Below are positions 34,756 through 43,558 of a stretch of 64,000 bases of DNA, piece by piece. Under the pieces are notes generated by a model. That model was not told the origin of the DNA, made no database searches, and saw only the letters and a program-made list of their open reading frames with translations. Source of the stretch: Martelella sp. NC20 (GTDB taxonomy: Bacteria > Pseudomonadota > Alphaproteobacteria > Rhizobiales > Rhizobiaceae); contig NZ_CP054861.1 in the NCBI RefSeq assembly GCF_013459645.1, positions 186,001 to 250,000 on the forward strand, read 5' to 3'. Made by a program: the position numbers and the translations under genes. Within the stretch, counting starts at the first letter, position 1. Each line of letters opens with the position of its first letter.

Positions 34756-35679
34756 TCAGGCCACATGACGTTGCCTGACCAGCGTCACATGTTCCCTGAT
34801 GCCATCGGCAAGCGCGTATTCCGGTTGCCAGCCGATATCCGCGCGCGCCTTGCTGTCATCATAGGAAGAGGCGTAGGGCTGGGTTGTCCGGGCACTTTCT
34901 TCGAAGGTTACACGCGCTTCCGGGAAGATCTGCATGGCAAGCGTCATCGCCTCCCGGATACTGTGGACGCTCCCCATGATGTTATAGCTGATTTCGGGCT
35001 GCTCCTCCCGCTCAAGGAGCAGCATCAGCGCCTTGACCGCGTCCCTGACATAGAGCCAGTCGCCGCGCTCCTCGGGGTTGGAAATGACAAGCGGCTCGTT
35101 TCTGGCGATCCTGTCGAGCAACAGCGACGAATATTCGGCCGTGATGCCGGTGCTCCTGCCCGGCCCGTACACCCACGGGAAACGGACAGCGCCGCAGCTC
35201 AGCCCATGGACCCGGCGATACCATTCAATCAGGTGCTCGCAAGCCAGCTTGGTCTGTCCGTAGACGGTGCGCGGCAGCCGCTCGGCGTCGTTGCGCACCG
35301 GTTCCTGCAGGCCCTGGCCAAAAACAGATCCGGCGCTCGTCATCACGAAGCGCTTCAGCCCGTAGGCAAGTCCGGCGTCCAGCAGTGTTGCGGTCGACAT
35401 GAAGTTGACGCGGTAGCCGAGCAGCGGGTCGGCCTCGCACGGCCCGGCAAGCACCGATGCCAGATGTACGATCTTCTCGGGCCGGACGATGCCCATCAGT
35501 TTCTGAATATCAGCTTCGCGACCGAGATCGGTCTGGACATAGAAAACATTGGAGAGCTTTGCGATCCATTCCGGCGCCGGCATGCGATCGGTGGCAGCGA
35601 CGTCGTAGCCCCGCTCGAGCAAAACCGGTATCAGATAGGAGCCGATAAAGCCTGTCGCTCCGGTCACCAGTACAGTCAT
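34756..35679 (-). CDS. NAD-dependent epimerase/dehydratase family protein
   Basis: A 307-residue extended short-chain dehydrogenase. The NAD loop is TGATGFIGSYL (7-17) and the catalytic pair is YGQTK (about residues 140-144), preceded by a serine in TSAGSVFG. The family includes sugar epimerases, dehydratases and uronate dehydrogenases. In a cluster with an idonate-type dehydrogenase, two SDRs, a sulfatase and a tricarboxylate-type transporter, oxidation or epimerisation of a sugar acid is the likely role. The gap to the next SDR gene is 12 bases. Confidence 0.85.
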   Translation of the reverse strand: MTVLVTGATGFIGSYLIPVLLERGYDVAATDRMPAPEWIAKLSNVFYVQTDLGREADIQKLMGIVRPEKIVHLASVLAGPCEADPLLGYRVNFMSTATLLDAGLAYGLKRFVMTSAGSVFGQGLQEPVRNDAERLPRTVYGQTKLACEHLIEWYRRVHGLSCGAVRFPWVYGPGRSTGITAEYSSLLLDRIARNEPLVISNPEERGDWLYVRDAVKALMLLLEREEQPEISYNIMGSVHSIREAMTLAMQIFPEARVTFEESARTTQPYASSYDDSKARADIGWQPEYALADGIREHVTLVRQRHVA

Positions 35680-35691
35680 GTTTTTTCCTCC

Positions 35692-36459
35692 TCAGGAAGA
35701 CGCGATGTGAAATCCACCGCCGCCGGCGTTGATATGTGCACCGGTCACGAAAGAGGCCGCCGGCGAACTGAGCCACAGGACGATCTCCGCGATCTCCTCC
35801 GGCTGTCCTATCCGCTTCATCGGGATAGAAGCCTCCACCGATTTCTTGAGAGCAGCATCGTGTTCCAGATTGGCGGTCATCTTCGTCGCGATCATGCCGG
35901 GCCTGACGCTGTTGACGCGAATGCCCTGATCCGCGACCTCGCGCGCGAACCCCGTGGTGAAAACGTCCACCGCGCCTTTCGAGGCGGCATAGACGCTCGC
36001 CCCGGGACGGCCGCCGATGGTTGCCGCCATCGATGAAATATTGACGATCGAACCGCCTTGTCCGCCGGTTTCAGTCGACATGTGGCCGACAGCCTCGCGG
36101 CAGCAGAGCATCAGGCCGACGACATTCACCGCCATCACCCGGGCTATGTCTTCGGAGCCGAGCGCGCTGACCGGCGCGTTGTAGGCAATGCCGGCCGAGT
36201 TCATCAGCACCGTGAGGGGGCCGAACCGGTCGACCGCCCTTTTGAACGCATCGACGATATCGCCCTCGCTGGTCACATCGGCGGTCACCACCTGTGCCTC
36301 TCCGCCCTTTACAGCGATCTCGTCCAGAAGCACCGAGGCTTCCTTGCTGCCCGAGGGACGCACCATCAGGCTCACGGCGTAGCCGCGTGCCGCCGCCATG
36401 CGCGCCGTGGCGGAACCGATGCCGCCGCCGGCGCCGGTAATCAGCATATGTCCGGCCAT
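35692..36459 (-). CDS. Short-chain dehydrogenase/reductase
   Basis: A 255-residue classical SDR from ATG 36459, with GGAGGA seven bases upstream. The cofactor loop is TGAGGGIG (8-15) and the catalytic residues are Ser142/143, Tyr157 and Lys161 (YAASK). A GG-rich C terminus (NAGGGGFHIASS) ends it. It oxidises or reduces a hydroxyl/keto group, probably of a sugar acid or polyol given its neighbours. The substrate cannot be read from sequence. Confidence 0.88.
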   Translation of the reverse strand: MAGHMLITGAGGGIGSATARMAAARGYAVSLMVRPSGSKEASVLLDEIAVKGGEAQVVTADVTSEGDIVDAFKRAVDRFGPLTVLMNSAGIAYNAPVSALGSEDIARVMAVNVVGLMLCCREAVGHMSTETGGQGGSIVNISSMAATIGGRPGASVYAASKGAVDVFTTGFAREVADQGIRVNSVRPGMIATKMTANLEHDAALKKSVEASIPMKRIGQPEEIAEIVLWLSSPAASFVTGAHINAGGGGFHIASS

Positions 36460-36487
36460 CGAAACGTCCTCCCTTGTTTCGTCCTGC

Positions 36488-37216
36488 CTATGCGGCTGTA
36501 TATCCGCCATCGACCGGGATCGTGACGCCGGTGATCATGCGCGACGCCGACGATGCCAGGAACACCGCTGTACCGCAGAGCTCGTCCGGATCGGCCCAGT
36601 CGCCGCCCTTCGGCAATCTGGTCAGAACTTTCTGACGGATCTCCGGGTCGGCCCGGCCGCGCTCGGTCATCGGCGTACGGATCCAGCCGGGCGCGATCGC
36701 GTTGACCCGGATGCCCTCCTCCGCAAAGGAAAGCGCCAGCGATTTCGTCAGCGACACCACGCCGGCCTTTGCAGCCGCATAGGCCGGTATATGCGGCGCG
36801 CCGTAATAGGAAAACATCGAGGCGATATTGATGATCGCGCCGCCGCGCGCGGCAAGTCCCGCGCGATAGGCATTGGCAAGCCGCAGCGCACCGGTCAGAT
36901 GAACGTCGAGCACCGCGTTGAAACCATCAGGCTGCATCTCCCGTTCGCGCTCGATCTGTCCGGCGCAGTGGATCAGCGTATCGATCGCGCCGGTTCGTTC
37001 GGCAAGACGGTCCACATCGGCATCATTCGTGAGGTCCACGGCTTCGTATCGGCAGCCCTCGGGCGGTGCACGATCAGGCGCTCGACCAGTGACGATGACC
37101 TCCGCGCCACAGCGGACAAAACCCTCCGCCAGCGCCGAGCCGATGCCGCCCAGACCACCGGTGATCAAAACGCGCTTGCCTTGCACCGAAAAATCCCAGT
37201 TCGCCGACATCAGCAT
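36488..37216 (-). CDS. Short-chain dehydrogenase/reductase
   Basis: A 242-residue classical SDR. The start at ATG 37216 has GAAGGG five bases before it and overlaps the sulfatase stop, so translation is coupled. The cofactor loop is TGGLGGIG (19-26). The catalytic motif contains IASMFSYYG and YAAAK, and the end is VDGGYTAA. It resembles gluconate 5-dehydrogenase/2-deoxy-gluconate dehydrogenase-type SDRs. A second SDR gene lies 28 bases downstream; having two different SDRs suggests sequential steps. Confidence 0.87.
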   Translation of the reverse strand: MLMSANWDFSVQGKRVLITGGLGGIGSALAEGFVRCGAEVIVTGRAPDRAPPEGCRYEAVDLTNDADVDRLAERTGAIDTLIHCAGQIEREREMQPDGFNAVLDVHLTGALRLANAYRAGLAARGGAIINIASMFSYYGAPHIPAYAAAKAGVVSLTKSLALSFAEEGIRVNAIAPGWIRTPMTERGRADPEIRQKVLTRLPKGGDWADPDELCGTAVFLASSASRMITGVTIPVDGGYTAA

Positions 37217-38640
37217 GCCACCCTTCCGAGCCAGCCCTGGGCGGCGAGGCCACTCTCGATGCGCCATTCCAGAAGCCGCGCGGTCAGTTGCCGGCGCATG
37301 TCGGCATGGTTCGCATCGTCCCAGAGATTGATGCATTCGTCCGGATCGTTCTCGAGATTGAAGAGCTGCCCTTCCGTCGTTCCGGAAATGTGCACCAGCT
37401 TCCACGGCCCGGTCCGGATCATGGTGAAGAACGCCGCGTTGCTCTGGATCATGTCGCGCGCCAGCTCGGCGAAGACCTCGGTCCTGATCGGCGCTTCGGT
37501 TTCACCCCGGGTGCAGGGCGCGAGCGATATGCCTTCCATCCATGAAGGGGGAGCAAGGCCCGCAAATTCCAGCACGGTCGGCCCGAGATCCATGAGCGAG
37601 ACGAGATCGTCGACGCGGGTTCCGCCGGCGCGGCGCGGATCGTGAATGATCGCCGGAACGCGCACGGAATGTTCGTACATCGTCCATTTCTGGCTATGGC
37701 CGTGGTCGTTTAGACAATCGCCGTGATCGGAGGTGAAGATGATGATCGTGTTACCGGCCACGCCGCGTTGTTCGAGCGCTGCCCTGATCTCCCCGATGAT
37801 GCCGTCGATCATCGAGACATTGGCGTAGTAATGCGCACGCTGGCGCCGGGTCTGTTCATCGGTCGGATGCGCGAGGTGGCGCACCGCGTCGTGATCGTCG
37901 CGGATATGGTTTGCCTGCAGTTCCTGCAGCGCCTTCGGCTGCGCCTCTATGTCCGAGGGAATGGGCGCCGGCAGGTCGCGGTCGAGATAGGGCTCCAGGT
38001 CCTCCGGCGCGGGATCGTAGGGCGGATGCGGCCCGGGCAGGCCGACCTGAAGGAAGAACGGTTTTGTCCCATTCCATTCCTTCAGCCAGCGGCAGGCGAG
38101 CCGGCCGGTGAAGACGTCCGGATGCAGGTCCCGGTCGAGCTCCCATGAAAACGCGCCGAGCGCGGTCGCATAGTCCTGCCGGCGGCGGTAGCTGCGGCGG
38201 TCGGGTTTCTCGACGCCGCGCGCCATCAGCGCCTTGTCCCAGTTGTCGAGGAAGAACGGCAGGTTCGGATGGGCCCGGTCCTTGTTCTCGACGACATGGC
38301 GCTCATGAAAGCCGAACGGCGCCTCGAAGGGATGGGTATGCATCTTTCCGACATTGCAGCAGTGATAGCCGGCCGCCGCCAGATCGCTGACCCAGGTCGA
38401 GGGCCAGACCTCGTCATTGCGCAGGACGCCTGAATTGTGCGGATAGAGCCCGGTGAACAGGCTCGCCCGCGACGGCGCGCAGCACGGCGACGTCACATAC
38501 ATGTTCGAAAAGGCCGTACCCTCTTCCACCAGCGCGTCGAGATTGGGCGTATCCATGTAGGGAAAACCCATGGCGCGGATCGTGTCGTGCCTCTGCTGGT
38601 CGGTGATGACGAAGACGATATTGGGACGGGTATCGGTCAT
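37210..38640 (-). CDS. Sulfatase (second), no signal peptide
   Basis: A 476-residue type I sulfatase. The formylglycine signature is CAPSR with Cys54, metal residues appear in VFVITDQQRH near 14, and FTSDHGDCLNDHGHSQK is in the C-terminal half. There is no signal peptide, so it acts on an imported substrate. It is embedded between the TctABC genes and sugar-acid dehydrogenases, overlapping both neighbours. This points to uptake of a sulfated sugar acid or sulfated polyol by the Tct system, desulfation and oxidation; that order is inference. Confidence 0.9.
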   Translation of the reverse strand: MTDTRPNIVFVITDQQRHDTIRAMGFPYMDTPNLDALVEEGTAFSNMYVTSPCCAPSRASLFTGLYPHNSGVLRNDEVWPSTWVSDLAAAGYHCCNVGKMHTHPFEAPFGFHERHVVENKDRAHPNLPFFLDNWDKALMARGVEKPDRRSYRRRQDYATALGAFSWELDRDLHPDVFTGRLACRWLKEWNGTKPFFLQVGLPGPHPPYDPAPEDLEPYLDRDLPAPIPSDIEAQPKALQELQANHIRDDHDAVRHLAHPTDEQTRRQRAHYYANVSMIDGIIGEIRAALEQRGVAGNTIIIFTSDHGDCLNDHGHSQKWTMYEHSVRVPAIIHDPRRAGGTRVDDLVSLMDLGPTVLEFAGLAPPSWMEGISLAPCTRGETEAPIRTEVFAELARDMIQSNAAFFTMIRTGPWKLVHISGTTEGQLFNLENDPDECINLWDDANHADMRRQLTARLLEWRIESGLAAQGWLGRVAC

Positions 38641-40154
38641 GAATGGGTCTCACGTGTCGAAGTGGAAAGCTTGCGGCGTGCGCGGCGGCGCAGCAGCGCC
38701 TGCACGATCGGCGTGAAAAGAACGAGAACCAGAAGCGCCAGAATGATCTGCGAGGCCGGCCGGTTCAGAAAGAAGCCGACCCAGTCGCCGCCGGTGACCA
38801 GCGACGTCATCCTCAGCTCCTCCTCGAAGGTCGATCCCAGCACGTAGCCGATGATCAGCGGCGCGAGCGGGATCGCCGCCAGGCGAAGCGCGTAGCCGAT
38901 CAGGCCGAAGGCGAAGAACACCCAGAGGTCGAACATGTAACGCTGCACCATGAACACGCCGAGCACGCTGAACATGCCGACGGCGGCGATGAGATAGGGT
39001 TTGGGGACGGCCAGCGTGCGGATCAGGGCGCGCAGCATGATCAGCGCGATCGGCAACAGCAGCAATGCGCCGAGCAGAAACGCCGCCAGAACGCCATAGA
39101 CGATTTCCGGATTCTGCTGGAACAGTTGCGGCCCCGGAGTGAGCCCCTGGATGAGAAACCCACCCATGAGCGCCGCCACGACCGGATCGCCCGGAATGCC
39201 GATCGCAAGCATCGGCAGAAGCGCTCCGCCGGTCGTTGCGCTGTTGGCGGATTCCGAGGCCACGACGCCATCGTCCGCGCCCTGACCGAATTTCTCGGGT
39301 TCATCGGAAAAGTCACGGGAAACGCGATAGGCGATATAAGCGGAGGCATCGCCGCCGATCCCGGGAATGGCGCCGATGAAGATGCCGAGCGCGCTGGAGC
39401 GGAGCCAGTTCTTCCAGCGTCCGAGGAAGTTCCGCAGGACGCCGTTGCGCAACTGAAGGCGCACGCGGCCTGCCTTCAGATGTTCGCCTTCGGCCACCTG
39501 GGTCAGAAGCTCGGAGACCGCGAACAGCCCCATCAGGAGAGCAACGAGGTTGAACCCGCCATCGAGGCCGCTGAGGCCCATCGTCATGCGCGGCAGGCCG
39601 AGGATCGGGTCGGTCCCGATCGCTGCAGCCGACAGCCCGAGCGCTGCCGCCAGCAGGCCCCGCGGCAGGGATTTTCCGGTGAGCGAGGCAACGGTCGACA
39701 GGCCGAGCGCCGCCAGCAGCATCGTCTCCATCGGGCCGAAATTGGCGGCGGCGGCGGCGAGATAGGGCGACAGCAGGATCAGCAGGACCGCGCTGATAAG
39801 GGCGCCTGCAAACGAAGACAGCGTGGCAAGCACCAGCGCGTCGGAAACGCGGCCGGCCCGGGCCATGGGAAAGCCGTCCAGCAGCGTCGCCGCGGCCATC
39901 GGCGTGCCCGGAACGCCGATCATGATCGCGGTGACCGCGCCGCCGAAATTGCCGCCCTGATAGATGCCCATCAGCAGGGCGATCGAAGGGACCGGATCCA
40001 TGTAGAAGGTGAACGGAATCGCAAGTGCAATGCCCAGCAATGGCCCCATGCCCGGCAGGACGCCGAAGATGATGCCCACGCCGATGCCGACAGCGATGGC
40101 CAGAAGAAGCGACAGAACGCCGGCAAGGTCCAGCGCCGAAAGCAGGGTATCCAT
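38637..40154 (-). CDS. tctA: Tripartite tricarboxylate transporter large permease (TctA)
   Basis: A 505-residue protein with about 12 helices and classical TctA sequences: GVLPGMGPLLGIALAIPFTF near 35, GIYQGGNFGGAVTAIMIGVPGTP near 65-90, and GAIPGIGGDASAYIAYRVSR near 260. It is the large membrane subunit of a periplasmic-binding-protein-dependent secondary transporter (TTT family) that uses the proton or sodium gradient. Its stop overlaps the sulfatase start by four bases, tying the transporter to the sulfatase. The natural ligand is unknown. Confidence 0.93.
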   Translation of the reverse strand: MDTLLSALDLAGVLSLLLAIAVGIGVGIIFGVLPGMGPLLGIALAIPFTFYMDPVPSIALLMGIYQGGNFGGAVTAIMIGVPGTPMAAATLLDGFPMARAGRVSDALVLATLSSFAGALISAVLLILLSPYLAAAAANFGPMETMLLAALGLSTVASLTGKSLPRGLLAAALGLSAAAIGTDPILGLPRMTMGLSGLDGGFNLVALLMGLFAVSELLTQVAEGEHLKAGRVRLQLRNGVLRNFLGRWKNWLRSSALGIFIGAIPGIGGDASAYIAYRVSRDFSDEPEKFGQGADDGVVASESANSATTGGALLPMLAIGIPGDPVVAALMGGFLIQGLTPGPQLFQQNPEIVYGVLAAFLLGALLLLPIALIMLRALIRTLAVPKPYLIAAVGMFSVLGVFMVQRYMFDLWVFFAFGLIGYALRLAAIPLAPLIIGYVLGSTFEEELRMTSLVTGGDWVGFFLNRPASQIILALLVLVLFTPIVQALLRRRARRKLSTSTRETHS

Positions 40155-40160
40155 TGTCCT

Positions 40161-40694
40161 TCAGCCTCCGATCAGGGCGGTGAGAAACCGCCCGAAGGGC
40201 AGGTGAATGTCGAAGACGATCCGCACCAGCCAGTAAAGGGCCAGCGAGAACGCCACCGGAAAGCCGACGATCGAAAGCGGCCTGCGCGCGCCGCCGGCAA
40301 CCATCAGCGCGGCGCCGAAAAGCGTGGTCGAGGCGATATAGCCAAACCGCGGAAACGCCAGAAGATAGAGAAACAGCGCCACGACGACGCCGATAATGCG
40401 CGCCCACGGCAAAGTTTCATCGGGCCGGCCGCGTACGGAAATCAGCCGCGTCGCGGGGCGGATGATGACGGCGACCGCCAGGACCATCAGGCCCACGCCC
40501 AGCCATGTGGGGTACTGCTTGGCATCGATGCCGCCCGACAGCGACGCAATGGGATTGTCTTCCATCGCCGCGATATCCAGAACCATCCAGAGGCCGAGAA
40601 TGAAGGATCCTGCTCCGACGACGACGGCGGCAAGGTCTTGCGACCGGGTTGCCGTTTCCCGTTGCGGAGCCTGAAAGGTTTCGTCGTTGGACAT
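40161..40694 (-). CDS. tctB: Tripartite tricarboxylate transporter small permease (TctB)
   Basis: A 177-residue protein with four membrane helices (about 23-43, 60-80, 100-135 region, 145-165) and an N-terminal hydrophilic stretch of about 20 residues, the layout of TctB subunits. It lies between tctC and tctA, six bases before tctA. It partners TctA in the membrane. TctB sequences are poorly conserved, so the call relies on size, topology and position. Confidence 0.85.
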   Translation of the reverse strand: MSNDETFQAPQRETATRSQDLAAVVVGAGSFILGLWMVLDIAAMEDNPIASLSGGIDAKQYPTWLGVGLMVLAVAVIIRPATRLISVRGRPDETLPWARIIGVVVALFLYLLAFPRFGYIASTTLFGAALMVAGGARRPLSIVGFPVAFSLALYWLVRIVFDIHLPFGRFLTALIGG

Positions 40695-40760
40695 CGGGAG
40701 AACCTCAGGTCTGAAAGGAAATCGCGCCGCCGGCCAATGGTATGGAGCGGCGCGAAACGC

Positions 40761-41741
40761 TCAATTTTTCTTCAGGTTTTCCAGTGCCGGCGCCAGCCGG
40801 TCGAGCGAAACCTGCCAGAGATCCTGAAACGCATCCGGCTCCATGTACTGGACGGTGAACCCGCCTTCGAACATCTTCTTCTTGAAGGGCTCGGAATTGA
40901 TGACCTCGCGGAACACGTCCTGAAGTTTCTTCATGCGTTCCGGATCCGTGCCCTCGGGCGCGACCAGTCCCGACCAGCCGGCGGTCGCCGCACCCCAGTC
41001 AAGGTCGTAGCCCTGTTCCTTCGCCGTCGGAATCCCGGGTTCGATCGGGGAGCGCTCTTCGGTAAAGATCGCGAGCGTCTTGATCTTGTCGCCGTAGATC
41101 TTCACCGCGCCGAGCGCGCCGGTGGTGAAGTCGAGAGAGCCGTCAAACAGGCCCTGAATATTCGAGGTCTCGCAACCGTCCGCCGGGATCGGCTGATATC
41201 TGGTGATCTCGGCCACTTCGAGGAACCGCCGCATCACCACATGCGGCAGGCTGACCGCCGGGCAGACGCCAACTCTCAGGACACCGTCCTGGGCTTTTGC
41301 CCATTCAACGAATTCATCAACGTTGTTTGCGGGATGATCGGCGGCAACCGTCAAGGTGAAGGGGTTCACCCACATCAGCCCGATCGGGTCGAAACCCATC
41401 GGATCGAAGCCGATACGCGGCTCGAATGTAGGCACCATGATCTGGGTGGCGACCCACGAATTGCCGATCGTGTAGCCATCGGGATCGGCCTCGGAAAGCG
41501 CAAGCATCGCCTTGGCGCCGCCGCCGCCGGCGATGTTCTGCACCGCGATCGGCTGCCCCAGCTTCTGGGCAGCGAATTCGGCAACGATCCGCGCGGTTAT
41601 GTCGCCGGAAGTGCCGGCCTCCCAGGGCTCGATCATCGTGATCGGGCGCGTCGGAAAATCCTGCGCGGCGGCCGTGCCGGCAAAAGCGGCAAACGAAAGT
41701 GCGACACCCGCAAAGCGGGCCAGTGATCTGGAAATCATCAT
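40761..41741 (-). CDS. tctC: Tripartite tricarboxylate transporter receptor (TctC/Bug family)
   Basis: A 326-residue binding protein. Two adjacent ATGs (41741, 41738) follow GGAGGAG; I used the first. The signal peptide (MMISRSLARFAGVALSFAAFAGTAAA) cleaves near residue 27. The mature protein begins QDFPTRPITMIEPWEAGTSGD, the Bug-family ligand loop region, and continues with GGGGAKAMLALSEADPDGYT and PIADGC-like PIPADGCETSN. It captures a carboxylate-bearing ligand in the periplasm for TctAB. The typical PFxAGG motif is replaced by PWEAGT, suggesting an unusual ligand. Confidence 0.9.
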   Translation of the reverse strand: MMISRSLARFAGVALSFAAFAGTAAAQDFPTRPITMIEPWEAGTSGDITARIVAEFAAQKLGQPIAVQNIAGGGGAKAMLALSEADPDGYTIGNSWVATQIMVPTFEPRIGFDPMGFDPIGLMWVNPFTLTVAADHPANNVDEFVEWAKAQDGVLRVGVCPAVSLPHVVMRRFLEVAEITRYQPIPADGCETSNIQGLFDGSLDFTTGALGAVKIYGDKIKTLAIFTEERSPIEPGIPTAKEQGYDLDWGAATAGWSGLVAPEGTDPERMKKLQDVFREVINSEPFKKKMFEGGFTVQYMEPDAFQDLWQVSLDRLAPALENLKKN

Positions 41742-41836
41742 TTCTCCTCCCTTGGATTTGACAAAGGCTAAAGAGATGGCTTCATTAATGCAAATAATTA
41801 ACAACGCATTCCTCATGCATTTTGGTAATCGTAAAC
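41742..41836. promoter_or_regulatory. Divergent promoter region between tctC and lysR
   Basis: A 95-base gap with AT-rich sequence and short inverted repeats: AATGC (41787-41791) with GCATT (41806-41810), and GCAT-N5-ATGC (41806-41818). LysR regulators bind such T-N11-A type dyads between divergent genes. The site is a candidate only. Confidence 0.4.
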
Positions 41837-42736
41837 ATGAACCTGCAAAACCTGCGTTACCTTCTTTCCATAGCCGAAACGGGGTCGATGACCCGCTCGG
41901 CAGAGCAGTTGAACATGACCCAGCCGGCACTGAGCCGCGGCCTTGCGGCGCTTGAGGACGAAGTGGGAGCGCAGCTTTTCGTGCGGCTTCCCAAGGCCAT
42001 GCGGCTGACCGTGTTCGGACGTGTGATGGTGCGCAGGGCGCAAGGCATTTTCCGGCAGTTGGAAGACGCCCAGCACGAAATCCGGCATCTGCAGGAACAT
42101 GAAGAGACGGAGCTTTCCGTGGGTTCAGGCCCGATCTGGCTGACCGGTCTGCTGCCGCGCGCGATCAACCTGACCACGCAGGACCTGCCCGGCGTCTCGA
42201 TCAGCGTGATCGGCGGTTTCGAGCGCCAGCTTGCCGAACTGGTCCGGCGCGGACAGGTCGCCTTCATCCTCACCGAGCTAACCGACGACCCGGAGTTTTC
42301 CGATCTCCATTCGGAGCCGCTTGCTTCCGCGCGCTACGCCGTGGTCGCGCGCCGGGGGCACCCGCTGGAGCGGGCAGGAACGCTTGAGCTTCCGGATCTC
42401 CTCGGGTTTCCATGGGTCATGCCCGACAAGGCCGTCAACGCCCAGAAGCGGCTCGACGGGCTGTTCCAGACCGAGGGCCTGAGCCCGCCCGTCGCCCGGA
42501 TACGTTCGACCTCCAACGGTTTCATCACCACCTATCTGGAACAGTCCGACGCCCTCACCTTCGCCGTCACCCCGATCCTGCGGGGACACCCCGGCCTAAC
42601 CGAACTGCCGCTGTCCCGGCCGCTGCCCAAACGGACCACAGGCATCCAGCGCCTGCCCGACGACTGGCTCAGCCCGGCCGCCGAGAAAATGCTCGAGCAT
42701 CTGCGAGTTCTGACGCTGCAGGAGGATGAATTCTAG
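41837..42736 (+). CDS. LysR-family transcriptional regulator
   Basis: A 299-residue LysR regulator from ATG 41837. The winged HTH covers about 1-60 (NLRYLLSIAETGSMTRSAEQL, then NMTQPALSRGLAALEDEVG). The rest is a periplasmic-binding-like effector domain. It is divergent from tctCBA and the sulfatase/dehydrogenase genes and is their probable regulator. An upstream in-frame TTG at 41822 is less likely because LysR proteins normally begin just before the LRYLL helix. Confidence 0.9.
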   Translation: MNLQNLRYLLSIAETGSMTRSAEQLNMTQPALSRGLAALEDEVGAQLFVRLPKAMRLTVFGRVMVRRAQGIFRQLEDAQHEIRHLQEHEETELSVGSGPIWLTGLLPRAINLTTQDLPGVSISVIGGFERQLAELVRRGQVAFILTELTDDPEFSDLHSEPLASARYAVVARRGHPLERAGTLELPDLLGFPWVMPDKAVNAQKRLDGLFQTEGLSPPVARIRSTSNGFITTYLEQSDALTFAVTPILRGHPGLTELPLSRPLPKRTTGIQRLPDDWLSPAAEKMLEHLRVLTLQEDEF

Positions 42737-42913
42737 CCGGGAGCACCGGAGAAGGCATCGCCGCTATCGGGCTTGCTTTCTTCCACGTGTCAGCTGTTTC
42801 TGGTCGAAAGCCGTAGCTACGTCTCAGATATCTCGGGAGAATGCTCTATGTAAACGACGTCAGTCATGGGAGCAGAGGAGAACCTGAAACATACAGCTGC
42901 TAGTCACGACCTG

Positions 42914-43558
42914 TCATGTCTTCAGGACAAGGTCAGCCGCGATACTGTGTTCGATAACTATTCTGGCGTTGGGGAGATCGTTTTCCTCGATCTTGGCACG
43001 CGCCTCCTCAGGCTGCAGAGAACGCCATCTGTCGAGCAGGCGCTGGCGCAGCAACTCCAAAGGCACATCCAGATACAGGCTCAAGTCGAAGCGTTCATGC
43101 AAAGACTTCCATCCTGGTTCTTCCAACAACAGATAATTGCCTTCAACAAGGATCAGGCGCACCGAAGGCTTGATCACGCGGGCGCCCGCACGGGAGATCT
43201 CCAGCGCGCGGTCAAAGACAGGAACCGCAACCGCTCGATCATACCGGGCAAGCCGGTCGAGCACAGATGCCAGCCCGTCTACGTCAAAGGTGTGGGGAGC
43301 GCCCTTGCGCGCAAGCCAGCCATAAGACTGCAAGAGGACATTATCGTAGTGGAACCCGTCCATAGGCAGAACCGCCACGCGGCCGGGGGCTTCCGCTTCA
43401 ACCGTCTTGAACAAGCGCTGGGCAAGTGTGCTCTTGCCGGAAGCTGGCGCTCCAGCGATGGCGACAAACCTGCGCACATCGCCATGAGCGAAGGCTATCA
43501 ACCGGGTCAAAAGGTCAGTTTCGTCAGTCGGAAGGGATTTTTGCCCGCTCACCAGCAT
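42914..43558 (-). CDS. Small P-loop kinase of the uridine kinase / FrcK type
   Basis: A 214-residue P-loop kinase. The nucleotide loop is GAPASGKST (36-44), followed by VLPMDGFHYDN (substrate and magnesium contact), KGAPHTFDVDG and an RLILVEGNYLLL strand. This matches the uridine kinase/pantothenate kinase-like family that includes FrcK of rhizobial fructose operons. It probably phosphorylates a sugar formed by the upstream dehydrogenases and epimerase, the last step before central metabolism. Its start overlaps the SDR stop by ten bases. The substrate is inferred. Confidence 0.85.
   Translation of the reverse strand: MLVSGQKSLPTDETDLLTRLIAFAHGDVRRFVAIAGAPASGKSTLAQRLFKTVEAEAPGRVAVLPMDGFHYDNVLLQSYGWLARKGAPHTFDVDGLASVLDRLARYDRAVAVPVFDRALEISRAGARVIKPSVRLILVEGNYLLLEEPGWKSLHERFDLSLYLDVPLELLRQRLLDRWRSLQPEEARAKIEENDLPNARIVIEHSIAADLVLKT

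Noticed and set aside
38643..41726. A 1027-codon plus-strand open frame
   Set aside because: It lies opposite tctA, tctB and tctC, whose protein families are unambiguous. Its composition (Arg, Gln, Asp, His) is typical of antisense frames in GC-rich DNA.
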